In this document: in pieces, positions 13,711 through 22,286 of the stretch
How the letters are laid out: each line of letters begins with the position of its first letter
How positions within the stretch are numbered: position 1 is the stretch's first letter
Made by a program: the position numbers and the translations under genes
Assembly (NCBI RefSeq): GCF_013362815.1
Contig: NZ_JABFVK010000043.1
Span: forward strand, 1 to 64,000
Direction of reading: 5' to 3'
Length of the DNA: 64,000 nt
Origin: Hamadaea sp.
GTDB lineage: Bacteria > Actinomycetota > Actinomycetes > Mycobacteriales > Micromonosporaceae
Notes under the pieces: model-generated
Databases searched by the model: none
What the model was told of the DNA's origin: nothing
Seen by the model: the letters and a program-made list of their open reading frames with translations, nothing else

Positions 13711-15306
13711 TCACCAGGGACGGAACCGCAGATCACGGCGAATCTGCCGGACGACGTTGCGGCCGGGAACGCCCGTCACCCCTCCCCCGCCGTGGGTCGC
13801 CGATCCGGCTTGGTACAGCCCCCGGATCGGCGTACGCAGGTCGGCGTATCCGGCCGCCGGACGGCAGTGGAACATCTGCCCGGCGGTCAGTTCACCGTGG
13901 AAGATGTTGCCGCCGACCAGCCCGTACTCCTCCTGCATCCGGTGCGGCCCGATGATCTGCCGGCCCAGGATCGACGCGGTGAACCCGGGTGCGACCTGCT
14001 CCATCCGGGCCGTCAGCCGGTCGGCGTACGCGTCCAACTCGGCGTCGTGGGCCGCGTCCGCATAGGAGAAGGGCACCCACTGCGTGAACATCGAGACGAC
14101 GTGCTTGCCCTCGGGCGCGAGAGTCGGATCGAAGACGCTGGGTATGCAGATGTCAGCGAACGGAAGCGTCGACGGCCGGCCCCCGGCCGCCTCCTGGAAC
14201 GCCGTCTCCACGTCGTCGAGCGACTCGGCCAGCACGATCGTGCCGCCGTAGACCGACGGATCGAACGACGGGTGGGCGGTGAAGATCGGCAGCCGGTCGA
14301 CCGCGAAGTTCACCTTCACCGTGCCTGACCTGGTCTGATACGACTCGATGTCGGCGACGAACTCCGGCGGCAGGTCGGCCCGGTCCAGCAGCTTCAGGAA
14401 CGAGAGCTGCGGGTGGGCCGTCGTGACGACGACCGGCGCCGCGATCTCCTCGCCGTCCTCCAGGACCACTCCGGTGACCCGGCCGTCGCGCGTCGTGATC
14501 CGAGCGACCGGGGCCGACGTGCGGATCTCCGCCCCGAACCCGCGAGCCGCCGCCGCGAGCGCCTGAGTCACCGCGCCCATCCCGCCGCGCGGAAAGCCCC
14601 AGGCGCCGGTCTGCCCGTCGACCGCCTCGCCGACATGGTGGTGGAGCAGCACATACGCCGTCCCGGGACTGCGCGGCCCGGCCCAGCCGCCGATCACGCC
14701 CGACACGCTGAGCAGGCCGCGCATCGCGTCCGACTCGAACCGGTCCTCGACCAGGTCGGCGACGCTCGACGTGAACAGCCGGGTCAGGTCGAACGCCGCG
14801 CGTACGTCGACCTTGCGCAGCTTCGCCCCGATCCGCGCGAGTCCCAGCAGGTCACCCGGCCGCTTCGAGCCGACCTTCGGCGGGATCTCCTTCAGCAACG
14901 GCCCGACCAGGCCGCCCAGTCGCGCCATCCACGCGTCCCACTGCTCGTAGGCGTCCGCGTCGCGCTGCGAGAACTTCGCAATCTCCGCGTACCGCTGCGC
15001 CGGATCGTCGGCCAACCGCAGCGCGCGGCCGTCACGGCGCGGCGCGAAATACGGCCCCTGCGGGTACACGTGGTAGCCGTGCTCGGCCAGCCGCAGGTCG
15101 CGTACCATCCGGGGGTCCAGCAAACTGACCACATAGGACAGCGCGGTCACCGCGAAATCCGGCCCGAACGGCCGCTCGGTCACCGCCGCGCCGCCCACCA
15201 CGTCCCGCCGCTCCAAAACCAAGACCCGGCGTCCGGCTCGCGCCAGGTAGGCGGCGGCCACCAGGCCGTTGTGCCCACCGCCGATGATGATCATCTGGTA
15301 CGCCAT
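13711..15306 (-). CDS. FAD-dependent oxidoreductase, phytoene dehydrogenase-like
   Basis: 531 aa from ATG 15306. The N-terminal dinucleotide-binding motif is MIIIGGGHNGLVAAAYLAR (GxGxxG type), with LVLERRDVVGGAA at the end of the second strand. The C-terminus has YQAGSATHGGGGVTGVPGRNVVRQI, the FAD-closing motif of the CrtI/RetSat-like flavoproteins. The middle third (VIGGWAGPRSPGTAYVLLHHHVGE, GGMGAVTQALAAAA) also fits this family. Members desaturate, isomerise or saturate isoprenoids or oxidise lipids. No carotenoid gene is adjacent, so the substrate is unknown. It is divergent from the site-2 protease gene, with 30 bases between the starts. Confidence 0.9.
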   Translation of the reverse strand: MAYQMIIIGGGHNGLVAAAYLARAGRRVLVLERRDVVGGAAVTERPFGPDFAVTALSYVVSLLDPRMVRDLRLAEHGYHVYPQGPYFAPRRDGRALRLADDPAQRYAEIAKFSQRDADAYEQWDAWMARLGGLVGPLLKEIPPKVGSKRPGDLLGLARIGAKLRKVDVRAAFDLTRLFTSSVADLVEDRFESDAMRGLLSVSGVIGGWAGPRSPGTAYVLLHHHVGEAVDGQTGAWGFPRGGMGAVTQALAAAARGFGAEIRTSAPVARITTRDGRVTGVVLEDGEEIAAPVVVTTAHPQLSFLKLLDRADLPPEFVADIESYQTRSGTVKVNFAVDRLPIFTAHPSFDPSVYGGTIVLAESLDDVETAFQEAAGGRPSTLPFADICIPSVFDPTLAPEGKHVVSMFTQWVPFSYADAAHDAELDAYADRLTARMEQVAPGFTASILGRQIIGPHRMQEEYGLVGGNIFHGELTAGQMFHCRPAAGYADLRTPIRGLYQAGSATHGGGGVTGVPGRNVVRQIRRDLRFRPW

Positions 15307-15336
15307 AAGGTGCAGTCTTGCGCTACCTTGTCGGTC

Positions 15337-16179
15337 GTGGAACCCCCTCCTCCTCCGCCCACGGTCTCTCAGGTCGAATCGCAGGTCATGCAGAAGAAGC
15401 GGACCTGGCGTGATCGTGCGGGCAAGGCCGGCGCCGGCGTCGCCGTAGCGGCCGGCGCGGCCAAGGTCGCCGGGGCCGGCAAACTGTTCGGCCTGCTCAA
15501 GGGCGTCTGGCTGTTCGCGCACTTCAAGACGGCGTTCACCATGCTGCTCTCGGTCGCCGGGTACGCCCTCTTCTACGGTTGGTGGTTCGCCATCGGCTTC
15601 GTCCTGCTGATCTTCGTCCACGAGATCGGGCACGTCATCGTGCTCCGCATCCAGGGCGTGAAGGCCAGCGCGCCGATGTTCATCCCGTTCCTGGGCGCGT
15701 TCGTCAAGGTCGAAGGCGAGCAGCGCTCGGTCGCCCAGGAGGCGGCCTCCGCCCTCGCCGGCCCGATCGCCGGAACCATCGGCACGATCGCCGTCCTCGC
15801 CGCCGCCGAATCGAGCGGATCACCCCTGCTCACCGCGTTGGCGTACTCGGGCTTCCTCATCAACTTCTTCAACTTGTTCCCGGTACTCCCCCTCGACGGC
15901 GGCCGAGTCGCCGGCGCGTTGCACCCAGCCCTCTGGATCGCTGGACTGGCGGGCGCAGCCGTCATGCTGATCCTGCGCCCCAGCCCGATCTGGATCTTCG
16001 CGCTGATCCTCGGCGGCATCGAGACCTACCGCCGCTGGAAGGACCGCAAAGCCGGGCGCACCAGCGCCTTCTTCGACGTTCCCACTGGTACGCGCTGGGC
16101 TATCGGCGGTGCTTACCTCGCTGTCGCTCTTCTCTGCCTTTACGGGATGGAGTACACCTACGTTCCCCATCACTGGTGA
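15337..16179 (+). CDS. Site-2 protease family (M50) membrane metalloprotease
   Basis: 280 aa, GTG start. A basic N-terminus and an Ala/Gly-rich stretch precede the membrane part. FVLLIFVHEIGHVIVLRIQG at about 88-107 contains HExxH, and LFPVLPLDGGRVAGAL at about 182-197 provides the NxFPxxPLDGG-like third zinc ligand, so the zinc site is complete. About five to six transmembrane segments are seen; there is no PDZ domain or CBS pair. Small M50 proteases of this kind cut membrane-embedded anti-sigma factors or signal peptides, but no such partner is encoded nearby. The divergent flavoprotein shares the promoter region. Confidence 0.88.
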   Translation: MEPPPPPPTVSQVESQVMQKKRTWRDRAGKAGAGVAVAAGAAKVAGAGKLFGLLKGVWLFAHFKTAFTMLLSVAGYALFYGWWFAIGFVLLIFVHEIGHVIVLRIQGVKASAPMFIPFLGAFVKVEGEQRSVAQEAASALAGPIAGTIGTIAVLAAAESSGSPLLTALAYSGFLINFFNLFPVLPLDGGRVAGALHPALWIAGLAGAAVMLILRPSPIWIFALILGGIETYRRWKDRKAGRTSAFFDVPTGTRWAIGGAYLAVALLCLYGMEYTYVPHHW

Positions 16180-16199
16180 TACGCCTTCGCTACTTCTTT

Positions 16200-16257
16200 C
16201 CATGATCAACGGAGAAAATGCGGGGCTATGGCACCGCAAAACTTCCGCTGATCATGG
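16200..16257. repeat. Intergenic inverted repeat with GATCA ends (second copy)
   Basis: CCATGATCAaCGGAg at the left and cTTCCGcTGATCATGG at the right enclose an inner stem (GCGG.GCTA / TGGC.CCGC). Sequence and layout match the element at 2104-2161, with about 75 percent of bases the same by eye. It lies between the converging M50 and PLP-lyase genes. Confidence 0.75.
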
Positions 16258-16265
16258 CAACGCAA

Positions 16266-16315
16266 GATCATGGTCAATTCTGCGTCGCTATCACACCCCA
16301 GAATTGACCATGATC
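16266..16315. repeat. 17-bp perfect inverted repeat
   Basis: GATCATGGTCAATTCTG (16266-16282) is mirrored exactly by CAGAATTGACCATGATC (16299-16315) around a 16-base loop. Together with the preceding element it forms a double hairpin between two convergent genes, so it probably serves as a bidirectional terminator. The perfect match suggests recent origin or selection on structure. Confidence 0.8.
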
Positions 16316-16404
16316 ATGGAAGTCGGACAAATCGACAACGGCGAACCGCCACCCCAACCCCCTTCGGCGCGCTCTTTCCAACCCAGCACCGTACGAAGCC
16401 GCAG

Positions 16405-17844
16405 TCAGCCATCCAGAGCAGGGCTGTAAAGCGCCGAAAGAAACCGAGTAAGCAAAGCCTCACGAGAGGCGGGCGGAAGCCCGTCGAGCACAGCGTTGAC
16501 GGCAGCCATCCGAGGCGTACCACCGGCGAAGGAAACGCCGACAGCGGGGAGCAGAGCGCCAAGCGCAGCGTCGTCGAGCGAAGCGAAATCAAGCGAAGCG
16601 ATCTGCGAAAGCGCATCGGTGGAAACGGGGCCGAGCGAGCGTGCAGAGGAAACGGCGACAGCCAAGGTCGCCAGCAAAGAGTCGACGCCGGATTCGCTCA
16701 CCCCGGTCAAGGTCAGGTGAAGGCTGGCGGGCATCCCGGCGTAACTGAGCTGAGGCTGAAGGAAGAAGCCGCGGACACGTGCTTCGTCAGCGATGGTGAA
16801 GACATCCAGCCCGGGATCATCGTCCACAGTGAACGCGACCAGCGTGGCGTCGGGCGTACCGAGCACTCGCAGGCCGGGAATGTCCGAAATGCCGCGCACG
16901 ACACGACGCGTTGCCTCCAATGCAGCGGCACCGAGCGAGCGATAGCCCGAGGTGCCCAAGGACTGGAGCGTCGCCCAAGCACCGGCGAGCGGACCGGCGC
17001 CCTTGCTGCTCTGGATCGTCGAGTTGATCACGGTGTACCCGGGCCACTCCGCACACGCGAAGTACGCCCCCAGCCGCATCGCCGAATCGCGGAACAGCAG
17101 GACCGAGGCGCCCTTCGGGGCGTACCCGAATTTGTGGAGGTCCACCGACAACGAGGTGACGCCGGGGACGCCGAGGTCGAAGGGCGGGATGTCGGCTCCG
17201 GCGTCGGCCAGCCACGGCAGCAGCCAGCCGCCGACGCACGCGTCGACGTGGCACGCGACCCCGCGAGCGGCGGCAGCAGCCGCGATGGGAACGACGGGAT
17301 CGATGACTCCGTGCGCATAGGACGGTGCGGACGCGACCACGAGGACGGTGTCGTCCGTGATCGCGTCGGCCATCGCCTCCGGGAGGGCCCGGAAGGAAGT
17401 CGGCGAGACCGGGACCTGCTTTACGCGTACCCCTAGGTAGTGACCTGCTTTGTGGAAGGCCGCGTGGGCCGTGGCCGGGACCACGATCTCGGGATTCGCC
17501 ACGTCGGGCCGGGAGTCGCGGGCAGCCTTGACAGCGAGGATGATCGATTCCGTGCCGCCGCTCGTGAAGATCCCGGGCGTCGTGGCGTCACCGCCGAGCC
17601 GGCTCGCGACCGCCGCGACCACCTCGCGCTCGAGCCGCACGATGCTGGGGAAGGCGGTCGGGTCGAGCCCGTTGACCTCCAGCATCGCGAGGTACGCGGC
17701 CTGCGCCGCCGCGCGGACCTCAGGACGGCCACTGTCATAGACGTACGCCGTCGTCCGCCCGCCTTGCGTGGGCAGGTCGGCGGCGCGCAGCGTGTTCAGT
17801 TCCTCGAGCAGTTCCGCAGAAGATCGGCCGTGATCAGGCAACAT
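16405..17844 (-). CDS. PLP-dependent lyase/decarboxylase of the sphingosine-1-phosphate lyase type
   Basis: 479 aa group II PLP enzyme. The features are YVYDSGRPEVRAAAQAAY, FTSGGTESIILAVKAARD (phosphate-binding), HAAFHKAGHYLG (ring-stacking His), HVDACVGGWLLPWLADAG (Asp that binds the pyridine nitrogen) and SLSVDLHKFGYAPKGASVLL, with the Schiff-base Lys in LHKFGYAPKG at about 240. The last segment TRFLSALYSPALDG completes a normal-length protein. The layout matches bacterial sphingosine-phosphate-lyase-like and aromatic or glutamate decarboxylase homologues. It follows the MFS gene by 3 bases in a TetR-MFS-lyase operon, which suggests uptake or export of its substrate or product. Confidence 0.88.
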   Translation of the reverse strand: MLPDHGRSSAELLEELNTLRAADLPTQGGRTTAYVYDSGRPEVRAAAQAAYLAMLEVNGLDPTAFPSIVRLEREVVAAVASRLGGDATTPGIFTSGGTESIILAVKAARDSRPDVANPEIVVPATAHAAFHKAGHYLGVRVKQVPVSPTSFRALPEAMADAITDDTVLVVASAPSYAHGVIDPVVPIAAAAAARGVACHVDACVGGWLLPWLADAGADIPPFDLGVPGVTSLSVDLHKFGYAPKGASVLLFRDSAMRLGAYFACAEWPGYTVINSTIQSSKGAGPLAGAWATLQSLGTSGYRSLGAAALEATRRVVRGISDIPGLRVLGTPDATLVAFTVDDDPGLDVFTIADEARVRGFFLQPQLSYAGMPASLHLTLTGVSESGVDSLLATLAVAVSSARSLGPVSTDALSQIASLDFASLDDAALGALLPAVGVSFAGGTPRMAAVNAVLDGLPPASREALLTRFLSALYSPALDG

Positions 17845-17847
17845 TCG

Positions 17848-19146
17848 TCAGTTCCCGGTGGTGCGGGCGCGCCCGTAAGCGCGCAGGATGGGCAGCGACG
17901 CCAGCATGAGCAGCGCCGGTACAACGGTGAACCCCAGCAGTAGAGCCGTTTTCGCCGAGCCGGGCTGGGTGACCGGTTCGTCGAAAGTGGACGACAGGAA
18001 GCCGCCGACCGCGAGCATCAGGGCGTAGAGGCCGGGGCCGACCGCGAGCCCGGCGGTCTCCCCCGCGGTCCACGCCCCGGTGAACGCACCAGCCTGAACC
18101 TGGCCCGTACGCGCAGCGTCGGCGACGATCGCGTCGGGCATAAGCGCCAGCGGCAGGACTTGGAGGGCGGCGTAGCAGAGCCCGAGGACGGCCGCGGCCG
18201 CCAGCACCGACTTGGAACCGGCAGCGCCCAGCGGGTAGTTGACCAATGCCGCCACGGCGAAGACGACTGTCGCGACGGTGAAGCAGCGCAGCCGGCCGAA
18301 GCGCCGGGCCAACGCCGACCACACCGGTACGGCGAGCGCACTCGGCCCGACGACGCATACGAAGAGAATCGAGGTGAGGCTGTAGTCGCCGAGCCAATAT
18401 GTCGCCACGTACGGCACCGCGGCGAGCATGATCGCGATGCCGACCGCCTGAGTCACGAACGCCGACATGAGCAGGAAGAACGGACGGTTGCCCCGGGCCA
18501 GGCGGAAGGCCGCGACGAGACCGAGGACGTCGCCGCCCGGCCGGGAGCGTACCCAGCGGGTGGAGAGCGTCGCCGTCACGCACGCAGCCAGGACGACTGC
18601 GCCGACGACCCCGCCCATCAGGGCGTACCCGGGACGGCCGCCGCCACCGGCGTCCACGACAGCGGGCGCGAGCCCGCCCGCGATCAGGATGCCGAGAGTC
18701 AGGAACACGATGCGCCACGTCATGATGCGCAGCCGCGTGTCGGGTTCGTCGGACATCTCTGCGGGCAAGGCGACATAAGGCACCTGGAACGCGGCGAACG
18801 CCACCGACGCCCCGATGAACGCCAGCGTCACCCAGATCGCGCCCGCGTACCCGCTCGACGGGCTCAGGAACATCGTCGCGAACGCCACCGGCATTACGAG
18901 CGCGCCGGTCAGTAGCAGCTTCGTGCGGCGGGCGGTGCGTACCGCCTCCCGGTCGCTGGCTGCGCCGATGATCGGGTTGAACAGCACGTCCAGCGCCTTC
19001 GGGGCGACCACCACGACCCCGGCCAGCGCCGCCGGCACCGCCAGGACGTCGGTCAAGAAGAACAGCAGGAGGAGGCCCGGAACGGTCGAGAAGACCCCGG
19101 TGCCGATCGAACCCACGCCGTATCCGGCGAGCCGCCCTTTGTTCAC
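17848..19146 (-). CDS. MFS transporter of the sugar/GPH (MelB-like) type
   Basis: 432 aa, GTG start at 19146 overlapping the tetR stop by GTGA. Twelve hydrophobic segments are visible. The N-terminal part (GYGVGSIGTGVFSTVPGLLLL, LDVLFNPIIGAASDR, RRTKLLLTGAL) has the Asp-containing helix II/loop 2-3 signature of the glycoside-pentoside-hexuronide:cation symporters. RIMTWRIVFLTLGILIAGG and ALMPDAIVADAARTGQVQAGAFTGAW also fit. It could move a small metabolite used or made by the downstream PLP lyase. Direction and substrate are unknown. Confidence 0.87.
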   Translation of the reverse strand: MNKGRLAGYGVGSIGTGVFSTVPGLLLLFFLTDVLAVPAALAGVVVVAPKALDVLFNPIIGAASDREAVRTARRTKLLLTGALVMPVAFATMFLSPSSGYAGAIWVTLAFIGASVAFAAFQVPYVALPAEMSDEPDTRLRIMTWRIVFLTLGILIAGGLAPAVVDAGGGGRPGYALMGGVVGAVVLAACVTATLSTRWVRSRPGGDVLGLVAAFRLARGNRPFFLLMSAFVTQAVGIAIMLAAVPYVATYWLGDYSLTSILFVCVVGPSALAVPVWSALARRFGRLRCFTVATVVFAVAALVNYPLGAAGSKSVLAAAAVLGLCYAALQVLPLALMPDAIVADAARTGQVQAGAFTGAWTAGETAGLAVGPGLYALMLAVGGFLSSTFDEPVTQPGSAKTALLLGFTVVPALLMLASLPILRAYGRARTTGN

Positions 19147-19718
19147 TGCGTCACCAGCTTCTTGACGAGACCGTCGAGATGCGCCCGGTAGCGCGCCACC
19201 GTGGCGAGGTCGTGCACGTGCCGCTTGCCGTCGGCGTCCAGCACGCCGGCCTGGACGAAGCCGTGGATGCTCCACATGACCGTCCAGAGTGTCATGTCGT
19301 CGTGAATTTCGATCGCGTCGCGCACGAGGTCGATCAGCGGCCAGGCGTACTCCTGCTCCAGGCCGGTCACGTCGGCGGCGTCGGCGAGCCAGCGCCGCAT
19401 CCAGAGCGCGGGCACATGCGGATTCGCCAGGCAGAAGTCCAGGTAGCGACCCACGAGCGACTGCAGGCCCGCCACCGGGTCGGGCTCCGCACGCATCTCC
19501 TCGATCGCGCCGGTCAAGGCCGCTCGTTCCAACTCGTACGCGTGCCGCATGACCTCGCGATAGAGATCCGCCTTGGCACCCACGTGGTACGCCACGGTGG
19601 CGATGTTCAGCCCACTCGCCCGGCCGATCTCCCGCGTACTGGTGCCGTCGTAGCCGCGCTCGGCGAACAGTCGCGTCGCCGCCTCGAGTACGCGTTCGCG
19701 GCTGGCCTTCTCCTCCAT
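19143..19718 (-). CDS. TetR family transcriptional regulator
   Basis: 191 aa. The N-terminal helix-turn-helix is ASRERVLEAATRLFAERGYD followed by GTSTREIGRASGLNIATVAYHVGAKADLYREVM (residues 5-55), a textbook TetR/AcrR domain. The ligand-binding half is unremarkable, with ANPHVPALWMRRWLADAADV. It is the first gene of the operon with the MFS transporter and the PLP lyase, so it most likely represses this operon and responds to the transported or processed compound. The imperfect palindrome TCAATCGTTTGA at 19751-19762, 33 bases upstream of the start, is the best operator candidate. Confidence 0.92.
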   Translation of the reverse strand: MEEKASRERVLEAATRLFAERGYDGTSTREIGRASGLNIATVAYHVGAKADLYREVMRHAYELERAALTGAIEEMRAEPDPVAGLQSLVGRYLDFCLANPHVPALWMRRWLADAADVTGLEQEYAWPLIDLVRDAIEIHDDMTLWTVMWSIHGFVQAGVLDADGKRHVHDLATVARYRAHLDGLVKKLVTQ

Positions 19719-19750
19719 CCCCGCACGTTAACCGCGCCGGGGTGTCCCCG

Positions 19751-19762
19751 TCAATCGTTTGA
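19751..19762. promoter_or_regulatory. Candidate TetR operator
   Basis: TCAA-tCGt-TTGA: a 12-bp imperfect palindrome just upstream of tetR in the only promoter-sized gap of the operon. TetR-type regulators usually bind near their own promoter; this is the best match seen but no second copy was found to support it. Confidence 0.3.
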
Positions 19763-19795
19763 TGGAGGCGCTCTCTACCCCCCGCCCTTTCTGCG

Positions 19796-19821
19796 CGATC
19801 ATGAACCTTCGGTCATGATCG
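19796..19821. repeat. 9-bp perfect inverted repeat CGATCATGA
   Basis: CGATCATGA (19796-19804) and TCATGATCG (19813-19821) around an 8-base loop, located downstream of the citrate synthase homologue and upstream of tetR, both on the minus strand. It shares the TCATGATC core with the other intergenic repeats of this window and may end the upstream transcript. Confidence 0.6.
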
Positions 19822-19920
19822 ACCGGCGTGTCGTGTCCCGGGCACCCTGATCGACTCCGCAACCGGGTGATCGACATGGCGGGGGCGGGCGTGAGCGCGA
19901 CGGGCGAGCGCGACGGCGAG

Positions 19921-21087
19921 TCAGGCCGCCGGCGTGGGGCCGACGTACCCGCTGCTCCACCGGAAGCGATGCGGCGGTTGGGCGTACTCCTCGATCGCGT
20001 GCGCGATCCATCCCGCAGTACGCGCGAGTGCGAAGATCACCTCGGCCGCACCCGGCCCCATCTCGGCCGCGTACGCGAGCGCCGCCAACGCGAAGTCGAT
20101 GTTCGGCTTCGCGTTGGCCGTCGCGACCAGGTCGTCTAGCGTCGACTGGAGGCCGGCGGGAATCGGCACGACGTCGAGGAGCGCCCGCGCCCGGGGATCG
20201 CCGTCCGGGTAGAGGCGCTGGCCGAGGCCCGGCAGCCCGCCGCTGCGCAACTGTTCGGCGATCGCGGCGGCGGCTCCGTCGCGGGCGGCCGTCTCGACCA
20301 GGCGGTACACCGCGGCACCGACCGCTCCGTGCATCGGCCCGTCCAACGCGCCCAATCCAGCCGACACCACGGCGTACGGGTGCGCTCTGGTCGACGCGGC
20401 AACGCGTACCGCAATAGTCGACGCGGCCAAGTCATGGTCGGCGAGCAAGACGAGCGCGGCGTTGAGGGCCCGGAGATCGTGCGCGGCGGGCGAGCGATCG
20501 GTGAGGCGCGACCAGAGGCGGGCCGCGATGCTCGTGTCGGCGGGCTCGCCCCGCGCGGGCAACGCGTCGACCATCGTGGCCAGCAACTCCGGCGCATGGG
20601 AGACCACAGTGGACGGTGACAGGTCGAACCGCAGCGGGTCGGTCGCCGCCGCCACCGCGACGATCACCGGCAACCGGTCGGCCAGGCGCGCGTGCGGCGG
20701 CAGCTGCTCACTCGCGCGCCGCGCCCGCTCCAGCGCCTCGCCCGGCGCGACGAACGCCACCGGCTCACAATCCCACAGCAACGTCGCCACGTGCTCAAAC
20801 GCGGTGTCCACCAGGCTCGCGGCATCGCGGCCTCGATAAAAGAGCCGGTTGTACGCGATGAGCGTGATCGCCGTCCGCATGGCCGGTTCGGCATCCCGTT
20901 CCGGTCGAGTGCCCTGCGTACGGGCGGCGAGCCGCTCGACGTCGGAGAGCCGGAAGCGGCTGATCCGCTCGCCGGGCACCTTGACTCGAGTCAACAGTCC
21001 CCGGCTCACGTACGCGTAGATCGTCTCAGGCTTGATACGCAGCCGCCGGGCGACTTCAGCGGTGGTCAGCAGGTGATCTTCGGCCAT
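19921..21087 (-). CDS. Citrate synthase-like protein with N-terminal MerR-type helix-turn-helix
   Basis: 388 aa. Residues 5-55 (LLTTAEVARRLRIKPETIYAYVSRGLLTRVKV) are an excisionase/MerR-like winged helix. From about residue 68 the protein follows the citrate synthase fold (VDTAFEHVATLLWD, LDGPMHGAVGAAVYRLVE, NIDFALAALAY, GWIAHAIEEYAQPPHRFRW). The usual active-site GFGHPLY is GLGQRLYPDGDPRA here, so one catalytic His is Gln; the Asp of NID is kept. A regulatory rather than metabolic role is plausible. It is divergent from a second citrate synthase homologue, with the TCAACGTTGA palindrome between them as likely operator. Confidence 0.85.
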   Translation of the reverse strand: MAEDHLLTTAEVARRLRIKPETIYAYVSRGLLTRVKVPGERISRFRLSDVERLAARTQGTRPERDAEPAMRTAITLIAYNRLFYRGRDAASLVDTAFEHVATLLWDCEPVAFVAPGEALERARRASEQLPPHARLADRLPVIVAVAAATDPLRFDLSPSTVVSHAPELLATMVDALPARGEPADTSIAARLWSRLTDRSPAAHDLRALNAALVLLADHDLAASTIAVRVAASTRAHPYAVVSAGLGALDGPMHGAVGAAVYRLVETAARDGAAAAIAEQLRSGGLPGLGQRLYPDGDPRARALLDVVPIPAGLQSTLDDLVATANAKPNIDFALAALAYAAEMGPGAAEVIFALARTAGWIAHAIEEYAQPPHRFRWSSGYVGPTPAA

Positions 21088-21113
21088 GTGGCCATGGTCT
21101 CACATTGACTGAA

Positions 21114-21123
21114 TCAACGTTGA
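21114..21123. promoter_or_regulatory. Palindromic operator candidate between the two citrate synthase homologues
   Basis: TCAACGTTGA is a perfect 10-bp palindrome. It lies within a run of TTGACT direct repeats (21105 and 21120) in the 68-base gap between divergent genes. The HTH domain of the protein encoded at 21087 is the obvious candidate to bind it. Confidence 0.5.
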
Positions 21124-21155
21124 CTGCCTGCGTTTGTCGGGGCGACGCTCACGGC

Positions 21156-22286
21156 ATGCCTGAACTCGTCACCGTCCCCCGCGGACTGGCCGGAGTCGTG
21201 GTCACCGACACCACGATCGGCCACGTACGCGGCCTCGAAGGCTTCTATCACTATCGGCAGTACTCGGCGATCGATCTCGCCGAGCGTCGTACGCTCGAAG
21301 ACGTCTGGGCTCTGCTGATCGACGGCGCCCTGCCGGCCGCCTCGCTGCAGGAGGAAATCGCACCGCTGCGCCACATTCCGCCGGTGGTCGCCGCCGCCCT
21401 CCCGTCGATCGCGGCGGCCTCCTCATCAGTGGACCCGATGGGCGGACTCCGCGCCGCACTCGCCGTCGCCGGCCTGGCCGCGGGCGCCAAGCCGCTCTAC
21501 GACACGTCTCCTCCGGAGCGTCGGTCCCAAGCGATGCGCCTCTGCGCCCTTACGCCCTCGTTGCTGGCAGCGCTATACCGCCTCCGTCTCGGCCTGGAGG
21601 TTGTGGAACCGCGCGACGACCTGCCGCACGCCGCCAACTACCTGTACATGATCACCGGTTCCGTTCCCGCACCGACGCAGGTGGCGGCGATCGAGAAGTA
21701 CCTGATCGCGACGGTCGACCACGGCTTCAACGCCTCGACCTTCACCGCCCGGGTCATCGCCTCCACCGGAGCCGACCTGTACGCCTGCATCGGCGGCGCC
21801 CTGGGCGCGCTGTCCGGCCCGCTCCACGGCGGCGCGCCGAGCCGAGCACTGGACACATTGGACGCGATCGGCTCTCTTCCTCGGGCAGACGCGTGGCTCC
21901 GAGAACGAATCCTCAGCGGCGACCGGATCATGGGCTTCGGCCACCCGATCTACCGCACCGAAGACCCGCGTTCCCGCATGCTGAAGGGCGTCGCCCAATC
22001 CCTCGGCGGACCGCTGGTCGACTTCGCCGTCGCAGTGGAAGCCCGAGTGCTCGCGCTGCTCGCCGAGTTGAAGCCGGGGCGCGAGCTGCACACGAACGTC
22101 GAGTACTACGCCGGGGTCGTCATGGAACTGTGCGGGCTGCCGCGCGCGATGTTCACGCCGACCTTCGCCGCCAGCCGGGTCATCGGGTGGTGCGCCAACG
22201 TCCTGGAGCAGGCCGAAGACTCGAAGATCATCCGGCCCGACTCCCGTTATGTGGGGCCGCCGCCGCCCCAGCCCGTCCCCTGCTAA
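21156..22286 (+). CDS. Citrate synthase family protein (CitA-like)
   Basis: 376 aa from ATG 21156 (upstream TTG or GTG codons lie in the operator region). It contains GLAGVVVTDTTIGHVRGLEG, the first active-site block SGPLHGGAPSRALDTL (His), the second GFGHPIYRTEDPRS (His), and the third HTNVEYYAGVVM, in which the usual catalytic Asp position is Glu. The final APTFAASRVIGW-like block reads FTPTFAASRVIGWCANVLEQ. Such proteins make citrate or methylcitrate from acyl-CoA and oxaloacetate; the Glu makes activity uncertain. The 3' end overlaps the convergent glucosaminidase gene by four bases. Confidence 0.88.
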   Translation: MPELVTVPRGLAGVVVTDTTIGHVRGLEGFYHYRQYSAIDLAERRTLEDVWALLIDGALPAASLQEEIAPLRHIPPVVAAALPSIAAASSSVDPMGGLRAALAVAGLAAGAKPLYDTSPPERRSQAMRLCALTPSLLAALYRLRLGLEVVEPRDDLPHAANYLYMITGSVPAPTQVAAIEKYLIATVDHGFNASTFTARVIASTGADLYACIGGALGALSGPLHGGAPSRALDTLDAIGSLPRADAWLRERILSGDRIMGFGHPIYRTEDPRSRMLKGVAQSLGGPLVDFAVAVEARVLALLAELKPGRELHTNVEYYAGVVMELCGLPRAMFTPTFAASRVIGWCANVLEQAEDSKIIRPDSRYVGPPPPQPVPC

